The position numbers were made by a program, and so were the translations under genes. The notes below the pieces were generated by a model, which did no database searches, had not been told where the DNA came from, and saw only the letters and a program-made list of their open reading frames with translations. From contig LQPU01000025.1 in assembly GCA_002101905.1 (NCBI GenBank), positions 1 to 64,000 of the forward strand: a stretch of 64,000 bases of DNA, given 5' to 3'. The stretch comes from Mycobacterium shimoidei. GTDB taxonomy: Bacteria > Actinomycetota > Actinomycetes > Mycobacteriales > Mycobacteriaceae. The stretch's first letter is position 1. Every line of letters begins with the position of its first letter. Positions 38,284 to 50,763 of the stretch are shown here, one piece after another.

Positions 38284-39888
38284 CTAGCTGATTTCGCTCG
38301 CTTCGCTGGCTTGGTCCGAAACTTCGTCCGGTGCAGCCAGATTCAAGGGTCTGGCCAGCTGGGTGGGTGCGGTGCGACCGCGCAGCGAGACGACTTCGCC
38401 GACATCCCAGCACAGGGCTTCGGCGTCGAGCGCGCCGCTGACCGCAGTCGCCGACGCCAGCACATGCCCTTCTTCGAGCTTGGCCAACTCGGTCAGCCGT
38501 GCGGCCTCGTTGACCGGGTCGCCGATCACGGTGTACTCGAAACGAGCCTGCGCGCCGATGTGGCCGGCGATGGCCCTGCCGGCCGAGACGCCGATACCGA
38601 ACTCCAGCGAGCCCAGCACCGGCAGCAATGCGTCGTGCAATTCGCGTGCGGCCGCCAGCGCCCCGCCGGATGCGTCCGGGTGCTCGATCGGGGCACCGAA
38701 GATCGCCAACGCGGCGTCACCTTGGAACTTGTTGACGAAGCCGCCGTGTCGGCCCACCGTGTCGACCACCACCCGGAAGAAGTCGTTGAGCAGGCTGACC
38801 ACCTCGCCGGGCGGTCGGGTGGCCGCCAGCTGGGTCGAGCCGACCATGTCGACGAACAGCACCGCGACGTCGCGCTCCTGACCGCCCAGTTCGGTGCCAC
38901 GCTCCAACGCGCGGCGGGCGACGTCCTCACCCACATAGCGACCGAACAGGTCGCGCAGCCGTTGCCGCTCGGCCAGATCGCGCACCATGTCATTGAAGCC
39001 GGCCTGCAGCAGGCCGAGCTCGCTGGCGTCGTAGATCTGCATGTGCGCGTTGTAGTTACCGCGCTGCACCTCGCCGAGGGCCCAGCGCAGCTGGCGCAGC
39101 GGGTCCGCGATCGACATGGCTACCAACAGCGTGCTGACCAACCCGAGACCCAGCGCGGCCAACGCCAGCAACAGGATCGGGTTGAACAGCTGCTCGGGCG
39201 AGCCGTGCAGAAACGCAGCCTTGTTGGCGACCACCGCCAACACGATGGCCAGCAGCGGCACACCAGTGGACAACGTCCACGTCAGCATCTGGCGTCCGAT
39301 GACACCGGCGGCCCGGACGTTCTCGGGTAGCCCACCGCGCAGCGCGGCGACGGCCACCGGTCGCAGCACCCGCTCGTTCTGCAGGTAGCCGATGATGGCG
39401 GTGGCGGCGGCGCCCAGGGCGACAGCCACCCCCACCACCGGCGCCAGATGGCTGGTTTGTCGCCAGCTGGCGATGATGAAGACCGTGCCGCCTATCGTCC
39501 AGTAGCCCAGGCTGATCAGCGTGCGGTAGAAGGGCATCCGCAGCGCCCTGCTGCGGGCCAGCTCGGTTGCGGAGGGGTCGGTCTCAGCGAGCAGACTCTC
39601 CCGGCGCTGCCAGCGGAATACCGGCACCAGCAGCCGCGTGCTCAGCGCGGAGCCGCAGATGAACAGGACAACCAGCGCTGCCCCGAACATCGCCAGGTTG
39701 CCTGGCGGCAGGTCCTGCAGCTCGATGCGGTCTTCGGGCGGCAGCCCGTAGCGCAAGAACCCGAGCACGAACAGCGCGCCGAGAATGTCGGCTTGCAGCA
39801 CCGAAAGCAAGAACACCGGCCATGGGGTGCGCACCAGCCACTGGACGAATCCAATGATTCGCCTGGGAAGTGGCATTGCGGTGTTCAC
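38284..39888 (-). CDS. Membrane class III adenylate cyclase with HAMP domain (Rv3645-like)
   Basis: About 534 aa from GTG 39888 (ATG 39876 also possible). Six membrane helices occupy the first half, followed by a HAMP segment (SIADPLRQLRWALGEVQRGNYNAHMQ) and a class III cyclase domain starting ERDVAVLFVDMVGST, with KFQGDAALAIFGAP and YTVIGDPVNEAARLTELA. Makes cAMP; the homologue Rv3645 is a major cyclase of M. tuberculosis linked to fatty-acid sensing and drug tolerance. CRP, the cAMP receptor, is also in this window. It converges on topA (gap of 4 bases). Confidence 0.92.
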   Translation of the reverse strand: MNTAMPLPRRIIGFVQWLVRTPWPVFLLSVLQADILGALFVLGFLRYGLPPEDRIELQDLPPGNLAMFGAALVVLFICGSALSTRLLVPVFRWQRRESLLAETDPSATELARSRALRMPFYRTLISLGYWTIGGTVFIIASWRQTSHLAPVVGVAVALGAAATAIIGYLQNERVLRPVAVAALRGGLPENVRAAGVIGRQMLTWTLSTGVPLLAIVLAVVANKAAFLHGSPEQLFNPILLLALAALGLGLVSTLLVAMSIADPLRQLRWALGEVQRGNYNAHMQIYDASELGLLQAGFNDMVRDLAERQRLRDLFGRYVGEDVARRALERGTELGGQERDVAVLFVDMVGSTQLAATRPPGEVVSLLNDFFRVVVDTVGRHGGFVNKFQGDAALAIFGAPIEHPDASGGALAAARELHDALLPVLGSLEFGIGVSAGRAIAGHIGAQARFEYTVIGDPVNEAARLTELAKLEEGHVLASATAVSGALDAEALCWDVGEVVSLRGRTAPTQLARPLNLAAPDEVSDQASEASEIS

Positions 39889-40001
39889 GAGCCCACCGTA
39901 TCGGTCGACGAGGACGAACACGTAGCTAAAAACCGGCTGCGCGGGGTGCGCCGTTTGCCATTTTGCGGGGCCGTCGGCACCGGCCACTAGTGTTGCCGGT
40001 G

Positions 40002-41204
40002 ATGTCCGGGGTATTCGCGCGGCTGGTTGGCCAGGCGACGGTGGAAGCCGAGCTGGTGGCCGCCGCCGAGGCGGCCCGCGGTGATTCGGCTCACAGCGCG
40101 GCCATGTCACACGCCTGGCTGATCACCGGACCGCCGGGCTCGGGACGATCGGTGGCGGCCCTGTGCTTCGCGGCGGCGTTGCAGTGCACCGCACCGGGAG
40201 TCCCCGGCTGCGGCCAGTGCCGTGCCTGCACGACGACGATGGCCGGCACCCACGCCGACGTGCGTCGGGTGATACCCGAGGGGCTGTCCATCGGCGTCGA
40301 CGATATGCGGGCCATTGTGCAAATCGCCTCCCGCCGCCCGAGTACCGGCCGCTGGCAGATCGTCCTGATCGAGGACGCCGACCGGCTGACCGAGGGCGCG
40401 GCGAACGCTTTGCTCAAGGTCGTCGAGGAACCGCCGCCGTCGACGGTGTTCTTGTTGTGCGCGCCGTCAGTGGACCCCGAAGACATCGCGATCACGCTGC
40501 GGTCCCGGTGCCGGCACGTCGCGTTGGTGACCCCGTCGGCGGAGGCGATCGCGCAGGTGTTGGTGGACAGTGACGGGCTGGCCGCTGACACCGCGAACTG
40601 GGCGGCGTCGGTCAGCGGCGGGCATGTGGGGCGGGCTCGGCGGCTGGCCACCGACCCCGAAGCGCGCGAGCGGCGGCAGCGGGCCTTGGGACTGGCCCGC
40701 GACGCGGCCACCCCGTCGCGGGCCTATGCCGCCGCCGAAGAGCTGGTGGCCGCCGCGGAGGCCGAGGCGCTGGTGCTGACCGCCGGCCGCGACGAGGCCG
40801 AAACCGAAGAACTACGTACCGCGCTCGGCGCCGGCGGCACCGGTAAGGGGACCGCGGGCGCGCTGCGCGGCGCCACTGGCGCGATCAAAGACCTTGAGCG
40901 ACGGCAGAAGTCACGTCAGACCCGGGCGTCCCGAGACGCGCTCGACCGTGCGCTGATCGACCTGGCCACCTACTTCCGGGACGCCCTGCTGATGTCCGCC
41001 GGAGCGACCGGCGTGCGGGCCAACCACCCGGACATGACCGAACGGGTGGCGGCGATGGCCGCGCACGCGTCGCCCGAACGGCTGCTGCGCTGCATCGAGG
41101 CGGTGCTGGAATGCCGCGAAGCCCTGGCCGTCAACGTCAAACCCAAGTTCGCCGTCGATGCCATGGTCGCCACCATCGGCCAGGCGTTGCGCGCCGACCG
41201 GTAG
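40002..41204 (+). CDS. holB: DNA polymerase III delta prime subunit
   Basis: 400 aa from ATG 40002. Clamp-loader AAA+ fold: Walker A-like GPPGSGRS (43-50), zinc cysteines C62, C70, C73 and C76, DEAD-like site QIVLIEDADRLTEGAANALL and sensor region EEPPPSTVFLLCA. The homologue is Rv3644c. The P-loop lacks the final Lys (GRS), which is usual for delta prime, an ATPase-inactive stator. GTG 39999 directly before the ATG is an alternative start. A tRNA-Thr gene follows 24 bases downstream. Confidence 0.94.
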   Translation: MSGVFARLVGQATVEAELVAAAEAARGDSAHSAAMSHAWLITGPPGSGRSVAALCFAAALQCTAPGVPGCGQCRACTTTMAGTHADVRRVIPEGLSIGVDDMRAIVQIASRRPSTGRWQIVLIEDADRLTEGAANALLKVVEEPPPSTVFLLCAPSVDPEDIAITLRSRCRHVALVTPSAEAIAQVLVDSDGLAADTANWAASVSGGHVGRARRLATDPEARERRQRALGLARDAATPSRAYAAAEELVAAAEAEALVLTAGRDEAETEELRTALGAGGTGKGTAGALRGATGAIKDLERRQKSRQTRASRDALDRALIDLATYFRDALLMSAGATGVRANHPDMTERVAAMAAHASPERLLRCIEAVLECREALAVNVKPKFAVDAMVATIGQALRADR

Positions 41205-41228
41205 ACTCGTCCCGCCCGCAAGGGGCAC

Positions 41229-41304
41229 GCCACCTTAGCTCAGTCGGCAGAGCGGCTCACTCGTAATGAGCAGGTCAGGAGTTCGATTCTCCTAGGTGGC
41301 TCCA
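41229..41304 (+). tRNA. tRNA-Thr (anticodon CGT)
   Basis: Acceptor GCCACCT pairs with AGGTGGC; D arm GCTC-AGTCGGCAGA-GAGC-type; anticodon stem GCTCA/TGAGC encloses CTCGTAA, giving anticodon CGT (reads ACG, threonine); T arm AGGAGTTCGATTCTCCT. The discriminator is T and CCA is encoded (41302-41304). Confidence 0.96.
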
Positions 41305-41326
41305 CCCCGCTCCGCCGCTCGCGCGT

Positions 41327-44391
<3,065 letters not shown>

Positions 44392-44395
<4 letters not shown>

Positions 44396-45078
44396 CGTGA
44401 CGTCCTTCCGCGCAGGAACCCGTCGAAGATGATGTTCACGCCGTTGAGCAGTGGTTGTCCCTTGGACTTGGAGTATTCGGTGTACAACACCTCGACAGGC
44501 TCTTCGGTTACCCGCCAACGGTTTTCGGCGACCAGCATGATGAACTCGCTGGCGTGGCTCATCCCGCTCATGGTGATGTCCAGCCCGTCGGCAACCGTCT
44601 TGTTGAACACCCGCAGGCCATTGTTGGTGTCGGTCAGGCCCAGTCGGCGACCACGCGGACTCAGCCAGGCGGCGGTCTGCAGCACGATCCGTTTGGCCAG
44701 CGGGGGCCTGCTGACCCCGTGGCCGAAGCGGGTTCCGATCACCACGTCGACGTCACCACGGGCCAGCCGGTCGACCATCGTCACCGCGTCTTTGACCCGG
44801 TGCTGACCGTCGCCGTCGAACGTGACGAATACCTGCGCGCCCGGTTGCGCCCGCGCGTACTCGACACCGGTCTGGATGGCCGCGCCCTGACCCAGATTCA
44901 CCGGGTGGCGCACCAGATGAGCACCGGCCCGCAACGCATCCTCACCGGTGCCGTCGGTGCTTCCGTCGTCCACACACACCACGTGATCGAAGACCGACCG
45001 GACATCGGCCATCACCTCGCCGATGACTGCAACCTCGTTGAAGGCCGGAACGATGACCCACACGTCGTGGTAACCCAT
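44392..45078 (-). CDS. ppgS: Polyprenyl-phospho-N-acetylgalactosamine synthase PpgS
   Basis: 228 aa GT2 glycosyltransferase, starting MGYHDVWVIVPAFNEV at 45078. Motifs: VCVDDGSTDGT (nucleotide binding), FDGDGQH (DxD-like metal site), TDTNNGLRVFN. It transfers GalNAc from UDP-GalNAc to polyprenyl phosphate, giving the donor for galactosamine decoration of arabinogalactan (role shown for Rv3631). The frame is open 111 codons further upstream, but without homology. Upstream is the Rv3630-like exporter-type protein. Confidence 0.93.
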
Positions 45079-45119
45079 TTCGACAGCACAACTTACCTGG
45101 AAATTTGGCTGGGAATGAA

Positions 45120-46400
45120 TTACCCGGCCGGGCGGGCCAGCGCCGTGAGGTGCACACCGATACCGACCAGCGGCCCGCACATCAGGGCGATGACGGTGCG
45201 GGTCTCCAGCGGCAGCGGCAACAACAACAGCGCCGTGGCCGCCACGGTAGCGCTCACCCAGCCCACCGCATATGCGCGATGCAATGCCGCGGCGACCGCG
45301 GCCGCACCGGTGAGGGTCAGCATGGCGATCGTCACCGCCGCCGCCGTCAGCCACGCCAGCAGCACGCCGCCGGCGTCGTAGGCCGGGCCGAACCCGACCC
45401 GAAGGATCCACGGGCCGACCAGGGCGGCAGCCGGCACGCCGACGGCGCCGATACCGGCGACCAGCAGCGCCGGCGCGATCAGCGCCCGCAACCGCTGGGT
45501 GCGCGCGTCCACAAAGTGCGCGATCAGATTGCCCTGCATCGCGGTGAGCGGCACCAGCAGTGGCGCGCGGGTCAATGTCACGGCAAGGATCACCACGCCA
45601 CCGGCCGCGCCCAGCTCAGCCGAAGTCGCCTTGAGCAGCACCGGGAATCCCATCACCAAGATGGCGCTGGCACCGGCCGCGGTGATCGAATGCGCGGCGC
45701 CCCGCAGGAACGTCGCGGTTCCCCCGGGCGTCAGCAACCGGGCGGCCGCGCGGGCGGTGGGCGCCACCGCCAGCATGATCAGCCACGCAACCGCGCCGGC
45801 GACCGTCGCCCACAGATATCCGCCCAGACCCCACCCGAGCACGAAGGCGGCCACGGCGACCCCCACCCGGATCACGGCGTCGGTCACCATCAGTGCGCCG
45901 TAGTGCGTCCAGTGGTCGGCGCCGGCCAGCATGCCGAGCAGGGTGGTATGCACGCAGAATCCGGCCAGCCCGACGCTGAGCAGACCCACCGAGAGCCAGC
46001 GCTCGCCGGTGAACACCTGGCTGCTCCACAGCGGCGAGCTGGCGGCGATCACGACCGCCGCCCCGGCCCCGACCATCCCCGCCACCTGCAGCGGGCGGGT
46101 ACGGCCACCCGCGGCGATCTCGGTGTAGGGCGTCGCGCGGACCTCCCGGGTGGTTTCCTGCAGCAACCCGTTGGCGGCGCCTGTCACCAGGCCAAACGCA
46201 CCCCAGAACACGGCGAAGACGGAGAATCCGGCCGGAGCCAGGTCCCGTGCCGCCAGGTAGACCACCGCGTAGCCGCACAAGGCGGTCAGCACGGTCGCCA
46301 GCCCGACTCTGGCGACGCTGCCGCGAGCGACCGGCCCGGTCGACGCTTGAGCGGGGACCTCCGGCATCGCCACGGTTCGAAAATACTCAGAGCAGGTCAC
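45120..46400 (-). CDS. Polytopic membrane protein, flippase-like (Rv3630-like)
   Basis: About 426 aa from GTG 46400 (alternatives 46421 and 46367). Twelve or so hydrophobic helices with the pattern of MATE/MOP polysaccharide flippases: first helix SVARVGLATVLTALCGYAVV, repeated LxGxxxGLxxP-like turns. It is in line with ppgS and the DUF2304 gene, so a role in moving a polyprenyl-linked sugar across the membrane is plausible but unproven. It is divergent from terC. Confidence 0.85.
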   Translation of the reverse strand: MTCSEYFRTVAMPEVPAQASTGPVARGSVARVGLATVLTALCGYAVVYLAARDLAPAGFSVFAVFWGAFGLVTGAANGLLQETTREVRATPYTEIAAGGRTRPLQVAGMVGAGAAVVIAASSPLWSSQVFTGERWLSVGLLSVGLAGFCVHTTLLGMLAGADHWTHYGALMVTDAVIRVGVAVAAFVLGWGLGGYLWATVAGAVAWLIMLAVAPTARAAARLLTPGGTATFLRGAAHSITAAGASAILVMGFPVLLKATSAELGAAGGVVILAVTLTRAPLLVPLTAMQGNLIAHFVDARTQRLRALIAPALLVAGIGAVGVPAAALVGPWILRVGFGPAYDAGGVLLAWLTAAAVTIAMLTLTGAAAVAAALHRAYAVGWVSATVAATALLLLPLPLETRTVIALMCGPLVGIGVHLTALARPAG

Positions 46401-46459
46401 CTTCCCGCCATCCGCTGGCAACCTGCAATTGAGACAGTGGGCGGAAGAAGGGGTATCCC

Positions 46460-47467
46460 GTGCACGTGACGCTGTTGGAGTGGATCGCCGTTTTCGGCGT
46501 GATGATCGCCGTCCTGCTGTTTGACGTGGTGGTTGTTGCGCGCCGGCCGCACGAGCCGACGGTGCGTGAGTGCGCTCTCGCGTTGTCGGCCTACATCGGG
46601 CTCGCCGTGATCTTCGGGATCTGGGTTTGGAGCTCCCACAGCCACGAGTTCGGGCTGGAGTTCTTCGCCGGATGGCTCACCGAGTACAGCCTGTCGATCG
46701 ACAACCTGTTCATCTTCATGGTCCTCATGGCGAGTTTCAATGTGCCCAAGGCGTACCAGCAGGAAGCGCTGTTCGCCGGGATCGTGATCGCGTTGGTATT
46801 CCGTGGCATCTTCATTGGTCTTGGCGCAGTGGCGATTCGAGAGTTCGAGTGGATCTTCTACGTCTTTGGCGTCTTTCTCATCTACACCGCCGTCAAACTG
46901 GGACGCCAGGCCGGGTTCGACGACAGCACCGACAACGCGGTCGTGCGGTTCGCGCGCAGGCATTTCAGTACCACCGACGACTGGGACGGCCTCAAGCTCT
47001 ACGTCAAAGACGGCGCCAAAAGACTGATGACGCCGATGTTTCTGGTCATCTTGGCGCTGGGCGCCACCGACTTGATATTCGCCGTTGACTCCATTCCCGC
47101 CATCTATGGCCTCACCAGCGAGCCGTATTTGGTGTTGGCCGCCAACGTGTTCGCACTGATGGGCCTGCGGCAGTTGTATTTTCTGCTCGGCGGCTTGCTG
47201 GAACGGCTGGTCTACCTGTCCAAGGGTCTCGCCGTGATCCTGCTTTTCATCGGGGTGAAGCTGGTGCTGCACGCCTTGCACGGCAACGATTTGTGGTTCA
47301 TCAACGGTGGCAAGCCCCTCGAGGTGCCTGAGATCCCAACGCTGCTCAGCCTCGCTGTCATCGTGGTGACTCTCGCGATCACGGCGGCGGCCAGCCTCTA
47401 TAAGACCCGTGTCAAAGACGTCAAAGACAAAGACAGCGTCGGTGTAGCCATGGACCGCAGCGGGTAG
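46460..47467 (+). CDS. TerC/Alx-family integral membrane protein
   Basis: 335 aa from GTG 46460, with nine membrane helices. Conserved acidic helix motifs SLSIDNLFIFMVLM and LIFAVDSIPAIYGL are the metal-binding signature of TerC/Alx proteins, which export manganese or support metal loading of secreted proteins. A charged loop (DDSTDNAVVRFARRHFSTTDDWDG) separates the two halves. No tellurite-resistance partners (terD/terZ) are adjacent. Not part of the H37Rv order at this place as I recall it. Confidence 0.92.
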   Translation: MHVTLLEWIAVFGVMIAVLLFDVVVVARRPHEPTVRECALALSAYIGLAVIFGIWVWSSHSHEFGLEFFAGWLTEYSLSIDNLFIFMVLMASFNVPKAYQQEALFAGIVIALVFRGIFIGLGAVAIREFEWIFYVFGVFLIYTAVKLGRQAGFDDSTDNAVVRFARRHFSTTDDWDGLKLYVKDGAKRLMTPMFLVILALGATDLIFAVDSIPAIYGLTSEPYLVLAANVFALMGLRQLYFLLGGLLERLVYLSKGLAVILLFIGVKLVLHALHGNDLWFINGGKPLEVPEIPTLLSLAVIVVTLAITAAASLYKTRVKDVKDKDSVGVAMDRSG

Positions 47468-47504
47468 CCGACTCCGGTCGTCACCGACTAGGAGGGAAGC
47501 GGCA

Positions 47505-48662
47505 ATGGGCAACTTCGGCGACTACCAATATCGGTTCTACCAAGCCGGCGTTCTCAACAAAACTTCATCATTTCCGTTCACATTCAGCGAGTGGGAACAC
47601 CGCGCCAGGGAAAACATGAACCCGCTGATCTACGGCTACGTCAAAGGCGGCGCCGGTGACGAGCACACCCAGGACGCCAACGTCGCCGAGTTGCGCCGGT
47701 ACGGCTTTACGCCCCGGATGCTGCGGGACCGCAGCGACCGCGACATGTCGGTCACCTTCTTGGAGCGCAGGCTGCCGACGCCGGTCTTCCTGTGCCCGGT
47801 CGGGGTGCTCGGCAACATCCGGCCGGAGGGGGACTTGGAGGCGGCTCGGGTCTGCGCCGAGCTCGACCTCGTCGGAATGTATTCCACTTTGTCGTCGGCA
47901 ACGCTGGAAGAAGTTGCCGACGCACGGGGCGACTCATTGGGGATTTTTCAGCTCTACCCGACCGTTGACGAGAAGCTCACCGAGAGTTTCGTCAGGCGAG
48001 CCGAGCAGGCAGGGTACGACGCCATCGCGGTCACCGTGGACTACGGAATCGTGGGCTGGCGACCGCGGGATCTGTCACATGGGTTCATGCCGATGATGCG
48101 CGGCGACTGCATCGCCAACTACACCTCCGACCCCCGTTTCCTCGAATTGGCCGGGGTGACAAGCGAAAAGGATCTCGACCCGATGCACGCGGGCGCGGTG
48201 TGGCTGGAAGTCTTCGCCAATCCCAGATTCACCTGGGATGACATCACCTGGGTACGGCAACTCACCGAATTACCATTGATCGTCAAGGGAATTTGTATGC
48301 CTGACGATGCCGCCCGCGCCAGGCAGCTGGGTGTCGACGTCATCGCCTGCTCCAATCATGGTGGGCGCCAAGCCAATGGCGGTGTCCCCGCGATCTGCCA
48401 TCTGGAAACAGTTCTCGACGCGGCCGGTGATCTGCCGGTGACTTTCGACTCGGGAATTCGTGACGGTGTCGACGTGCTGCGCGCTATTGGCCTGGGTGCC
48501 GCGCTGGTCGGCATCGGCCGACCGTACGCTTACGGCCTGGCGGTCGGTGGGCGCGAGGGTCTGCGGACGGTGGTGTCGCAGATCTTGGCGGAGGCCGACT
48601 TGACGATGGCCGTCGACTGCTACACCGATCTGACTCAACTCGCCTTGGAGCGGCTGGACTAA
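47505..48662 (+). CDS. FMN-dependent alpha-hydroxy acid oxidase, lactate 2-monooxygenase-like
   Basis: 385 aa. TIM-barrel FMN enzyme: YVKGGAGDEHT near residue 45, YSTLSSATLEEVAD, FQLYPTVDE, then LIVKGICMPDDA, the catalytic CSNHGGRQANGG and FMN-binding DSGIRDGVDVLRA, GIGRPYAYGLAVGG. The Met-Gly-Asn-Phe-Gly-Asp-Tyr start and GSGDEHT-like motif resemble M. smegmatis lactate 2-monooxygenase (lactate to acetate, CO2 and water) more than lactate dehydrogenases. The substrate could be another 2-hydroxy acid. It follows terC by 37 bases and has a good ribosome site (GGAGGGAAG). Confidence 0.92.
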   Translation: MGNFGDYQYRFYQAGVLNKTSSFPFTFSEWEHRARENMNPLIYGYVKGGAGDEHTQDANVAELRRYGFTPRMLRDRSDRDMSVTFLERRLPTPVFLCPVGVLGNIRPEGDLEAARVCAELDLVGMYSTLSSATLEEVADARGDSLGIFQLYPTVDEKLTESFVRRAEQAGYDAIAVTVDYGIVGWRPRDLSHGFMPMMRGDCIANYTSDPRFLELAGVTSEKDLDPMHAGAVWLEVFANPRFTWDDITWVRQLTELPLIVKGICMPDDAARARQLGVDVIACSNHGGRQANGGVPAICHLETVLDAAGDLPVTFDSGIRDGVDVLRAIGLGAALVGIGRPYAYGLAVGGREGLRTVVSQILAEADLTMAVDCYTDLTQLALERLD

Positions 48663-48666
48663 CTTC

Positions 48667-49359
48667 TCACGCCTCGATCTGGCCGGCAATGCGTGCTTCG
48701 ATGCTGGCGCGGACCGGCGCCGGCAGCACGAGCAGGCCGTCGAGCTCCTTGCTCGCCCGGGCATAGGCGCTTTGGCGCTCCTGCGGGCTGGCCGCACTGT
48801 CTTGGGCCAGGTGCAACAAATTTTGGGCCCGAGCCAATCGCTGCTGGTCGTCAGCGGAGAAGTCGCTTCGACGCCGCCGGATCGCTTCGGCCTCGGCGAC
48901 CTCGAACGCGGCGATGTATTCGTGTACGGCGTCGCGGTAGTCCAGTTGCGCGCTCCGGTCTTCGAGCATGTCCTCGAGGCGTTCCGGACGCAGCAAGTCC
49001 GCGCGCCGCTTGGCCTTGTGAAATGCAATCGTCAGCGGATTGCGCATGTCGGTCATCATCGGAAAGTCGAGCAGTTTGGCGATATCCATTTCGTAGTCGA
49101 ACCAGCGCGCGTTGGTGCGGTCATGTTCGGCGATGAGCTTGCTCAGCTCCCGGCGATAGCTCTGCTCGTTGCTTCGGTTTCGCGCCGACGCTTCTGCGAT
49201 CGCGATCTTGGCCTGCTGCTTCAGTCGATATCGCTCGAGCCGTCGCTCGGCTCGGCGCTCGTTGGCCGCCGCGATGGTGCGCACAACCCCACCGATCACA
49301 CCGCCAAGCGGGAATATCAACCACCAGAAGTTCGCGGCGAAGTGCACGACCGGGCTCAC
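48667..49359 (-). CDS. Membrane-anchored coiled-coil protein of unknown function
   Basis: 230 aa. One N-terminal membrane helix (about 8-28, FAANFWWLIFPLGGVIGGVV), then a long charged helical stretch (ANERRAERRLERYRLKQQAK, RNRSNEQSYRRELSKLIAEH) likely to form coiled coil, and alanine-rich C-terminal helices. I do not recognise a named family. It converges on the oxidase gene (4-base gap) and is followed on the same strand upstream by nothing obvious. Soluble part predicted in the cytoplasm. Confidence 0.75.
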   Translation of the reverse strand: MSPVVHFAANFWWLIFPLGGVIGGVVRTIAAANERRAERRLERYRLKQQAKIAIAEASARNRSNEQSYRRELSKLIAEHDRTNARWFDYEMDIAKLLDFPMMTDMRNPLTIAFHKAKRRADLLRPERLEDMLEDRSAQLDYRDAVHEYIAAFEVAEAEAIRRRRSDFSADDQQRLARAQNLLHLAQDSAASPQERQSAYARASKELDGLLVLPAPVRASIEARIAGQIEA

Positions 49360-49384
49360 AATGCCAGGATGCCATCGCCATCAG

Positions 49385-49822
49385 TCACGGGTTCACGACC
49401 AGGGCGGTGACGTCGCGGACCCACCGGTCCAGGGTCAGGTTGGCTCCGGTGAGCTTGAGGGTGTGTCGTTTGGTGATGTCCAAGATGACGTCGTTGGTCA
49501 GCTCGGCGGCGCTGAGCGTCTGAGCCGGGTCGCGGCCGTCGACCCGCACAACGATGACGCCGTCGGCGTGTGCCGCGTCGAGCACGGAACGCACGGTGGG
49601 CCCCTTTTGGACCTTGGCGCCCCGAGACTGCGGCGTGGTGATCTCGACCTGGGGAAGTCCTTGTAGCTGGCGCACGGTGAAGTGGGCGAGTGCCCGGCTG
49701 CCCTGCTGCACCACCAGTGATTCGTCGGTTTCCGACGCGTCGCAACCGCTGACCCCGAGGCCGGCAATGACGGCAATCACCATGATCACCGGCGCCAGAA
49801 GCCGAAGTGTCACGGTTCGCAT
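49385..49822 (-). CDS. Putative lipoprotein, molybdopterin-fold-like
   Basis: 145 aa from ATG 49822. Signal sequence with lipobox VSGC (Cys27). The mature part has FTVRQLQGLPQVEITTP and VRSVLDAAHADGVIVVRVDGRD, resembling the small sulfite-oxidase Moco-fold domain (F-x-L-x-L-LP-x-V-x-T...), but lacking the cysteine ligand, so cofactor binding is unlikely. Predicted on the outer face of the membrane. Function unknown. Starts about 65 bases from a divergent membrane gene. Confidence 0.7.
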   Translation of the reverse strand: MRTVTLRLLAPVIMVIAVIAGLGVSGCDASETDESLVVQQGSRALAHFTVRQLQGLPQVEITTPQSRGAKVQKGPTVRSVLDAAHADGVIVVRVDGRDPAQTLSAAELTNDVILDITKRHTLKLTGANLTLDRWVRDVTALVVNP

Positions 49823-49886
49823 GGTCACAGCCTATTGCCAGCCGGATATCGCATCCAAGGAATGTATCGGGAGTAAAGTTCCGCAC

Positions 49887-50447
49887 GTGCGGTTGTATGT
49901 GGGCAATAACGGGTCGTATCGCGTACCGACGGCGATGCGGCAGCCGGCGAATAGCGTGGTCGTCGCTCGTGAGGTCGGCTTCCCGGTGCTGGCGCTGCTG
50001 GCGATCGTGGTGTCTTTGGATGCGCGGATGCCGTTGGGGCTGCCCGGGCACCGGGGACTGGTCTGGCTGACCCTGCTGGTGGCGGTGGCCATGGTGACGC
50101 GCACCCGACCGACGGTGATTGCGGTCGGGGCGGGCTCGACTTTTGCGGCGCTGATGCTGCACGCCGGCCCGGGTGGTCACGCAAGTTTGCGCTACCTGGC
50201 CGCAGCGGTGTTGCTGTATGTGGTGGCCGGAGCGCCGATAGTGCGTGAACGGCGCTGGTTACTTGCATTCGCGGCCGCGCCGATCCACCTGGTTGCACTC
50301 GTGGGCATACAGGTCTGGGCCGGGATGGCCGAAAAGGTGTTGTTCCACTTGGGTTTCGGTTTGGTGGCGGGATTGCTTGGCTGGGCTATCGCCACCGGAA
50401 TCGACTGGGGTGCACCGCCTTTGGCGCCAGCGCCCCGGAAGGAGTAA
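49887..50447 (+). CDS. Small polytopic membrane protein, unknown function
   Basis: About 186 aa from GTG 49887 ([19 protein letters not shown]). Five hydrophobic segments ([72 protein letters not shown]). No family recognised. It ends 5 bases before the PE gene and could be cotranscribed with PE/PPE. The start is uncertain; the frame is open far upstream, antisense to the lipoprotein gene. Confidence 0.7.
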   Translation: MRLYVGNNGSYRVPTAMRQPANSVVVAREVGFPVLALLAIVVSLDARMPLGLPGHRGLVWLTLLVAVAMVTRTRPTVIAVGAGSTFAALMLHAGPGGHASLRYLAAAVLLYVVAGAPIVRERRWLLAFAAAPIHLVALVGIQVWAGMAEKVLFHLGFGLVAGLLGWAIATGIDWGAPPLAPAPRKE

Positions 50448-50452
50448 TTGCG

Positions 50453-50761
50453 ATGACACTGCAAGTCGTTCCCGAGGGTTTAGCTGCGGCCAGTGCGGCC
50501 GTCGAGGCGATCGCCGCCCGGTTGGCGGCCGCGCATGCCGGGGCGGCGCCGCTGATCACCGCGGTGGTACCGCCGGCGGCGGATGCGGTATCGACGCAGT
50601 CCGCGGCGATGTTCAGCGCGCGTGGGGCCCAGCATGAGTCGGCGGCGACCCAGGGGGTCGAAGTGCTGGGCCGCGCCGGTGTCGGGGTGAACCTGGCCGG
50701 CGCAAATTATTCGGCCGCCGACGCCGCGGCGGCCTCGACGTATCTGGGTGCGGGCCACTGA
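50453..50761 (+). CDS. PE-family protein, PE5-like
   Basis: 102 aa, a PE domain alone. It begins [19 protein letters not shown], contains PE near the N-terminus, [17 protein letters not shown] and the YxxxD/E-type secretion signal YSAADA near the C-terminus. It resembles PE5 of the ESX-3 locus. The PPE gene follows 2 bases later, so the pair is expected to form a heterodimer exported by a type VII (ESX) system, but no ESX core gene is in this window. Confidence 0.93.
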   Translation: MTLQVVPEGLAAASAAVEAIAARLAAAHAGAAPLITAVVPPAADAVSTQSAAMFSARGAQHESAATQGVEVLGRAGVGVNLAGANYSAADAAAASTYLGAGH

Positions 50762-50763
50762 CA

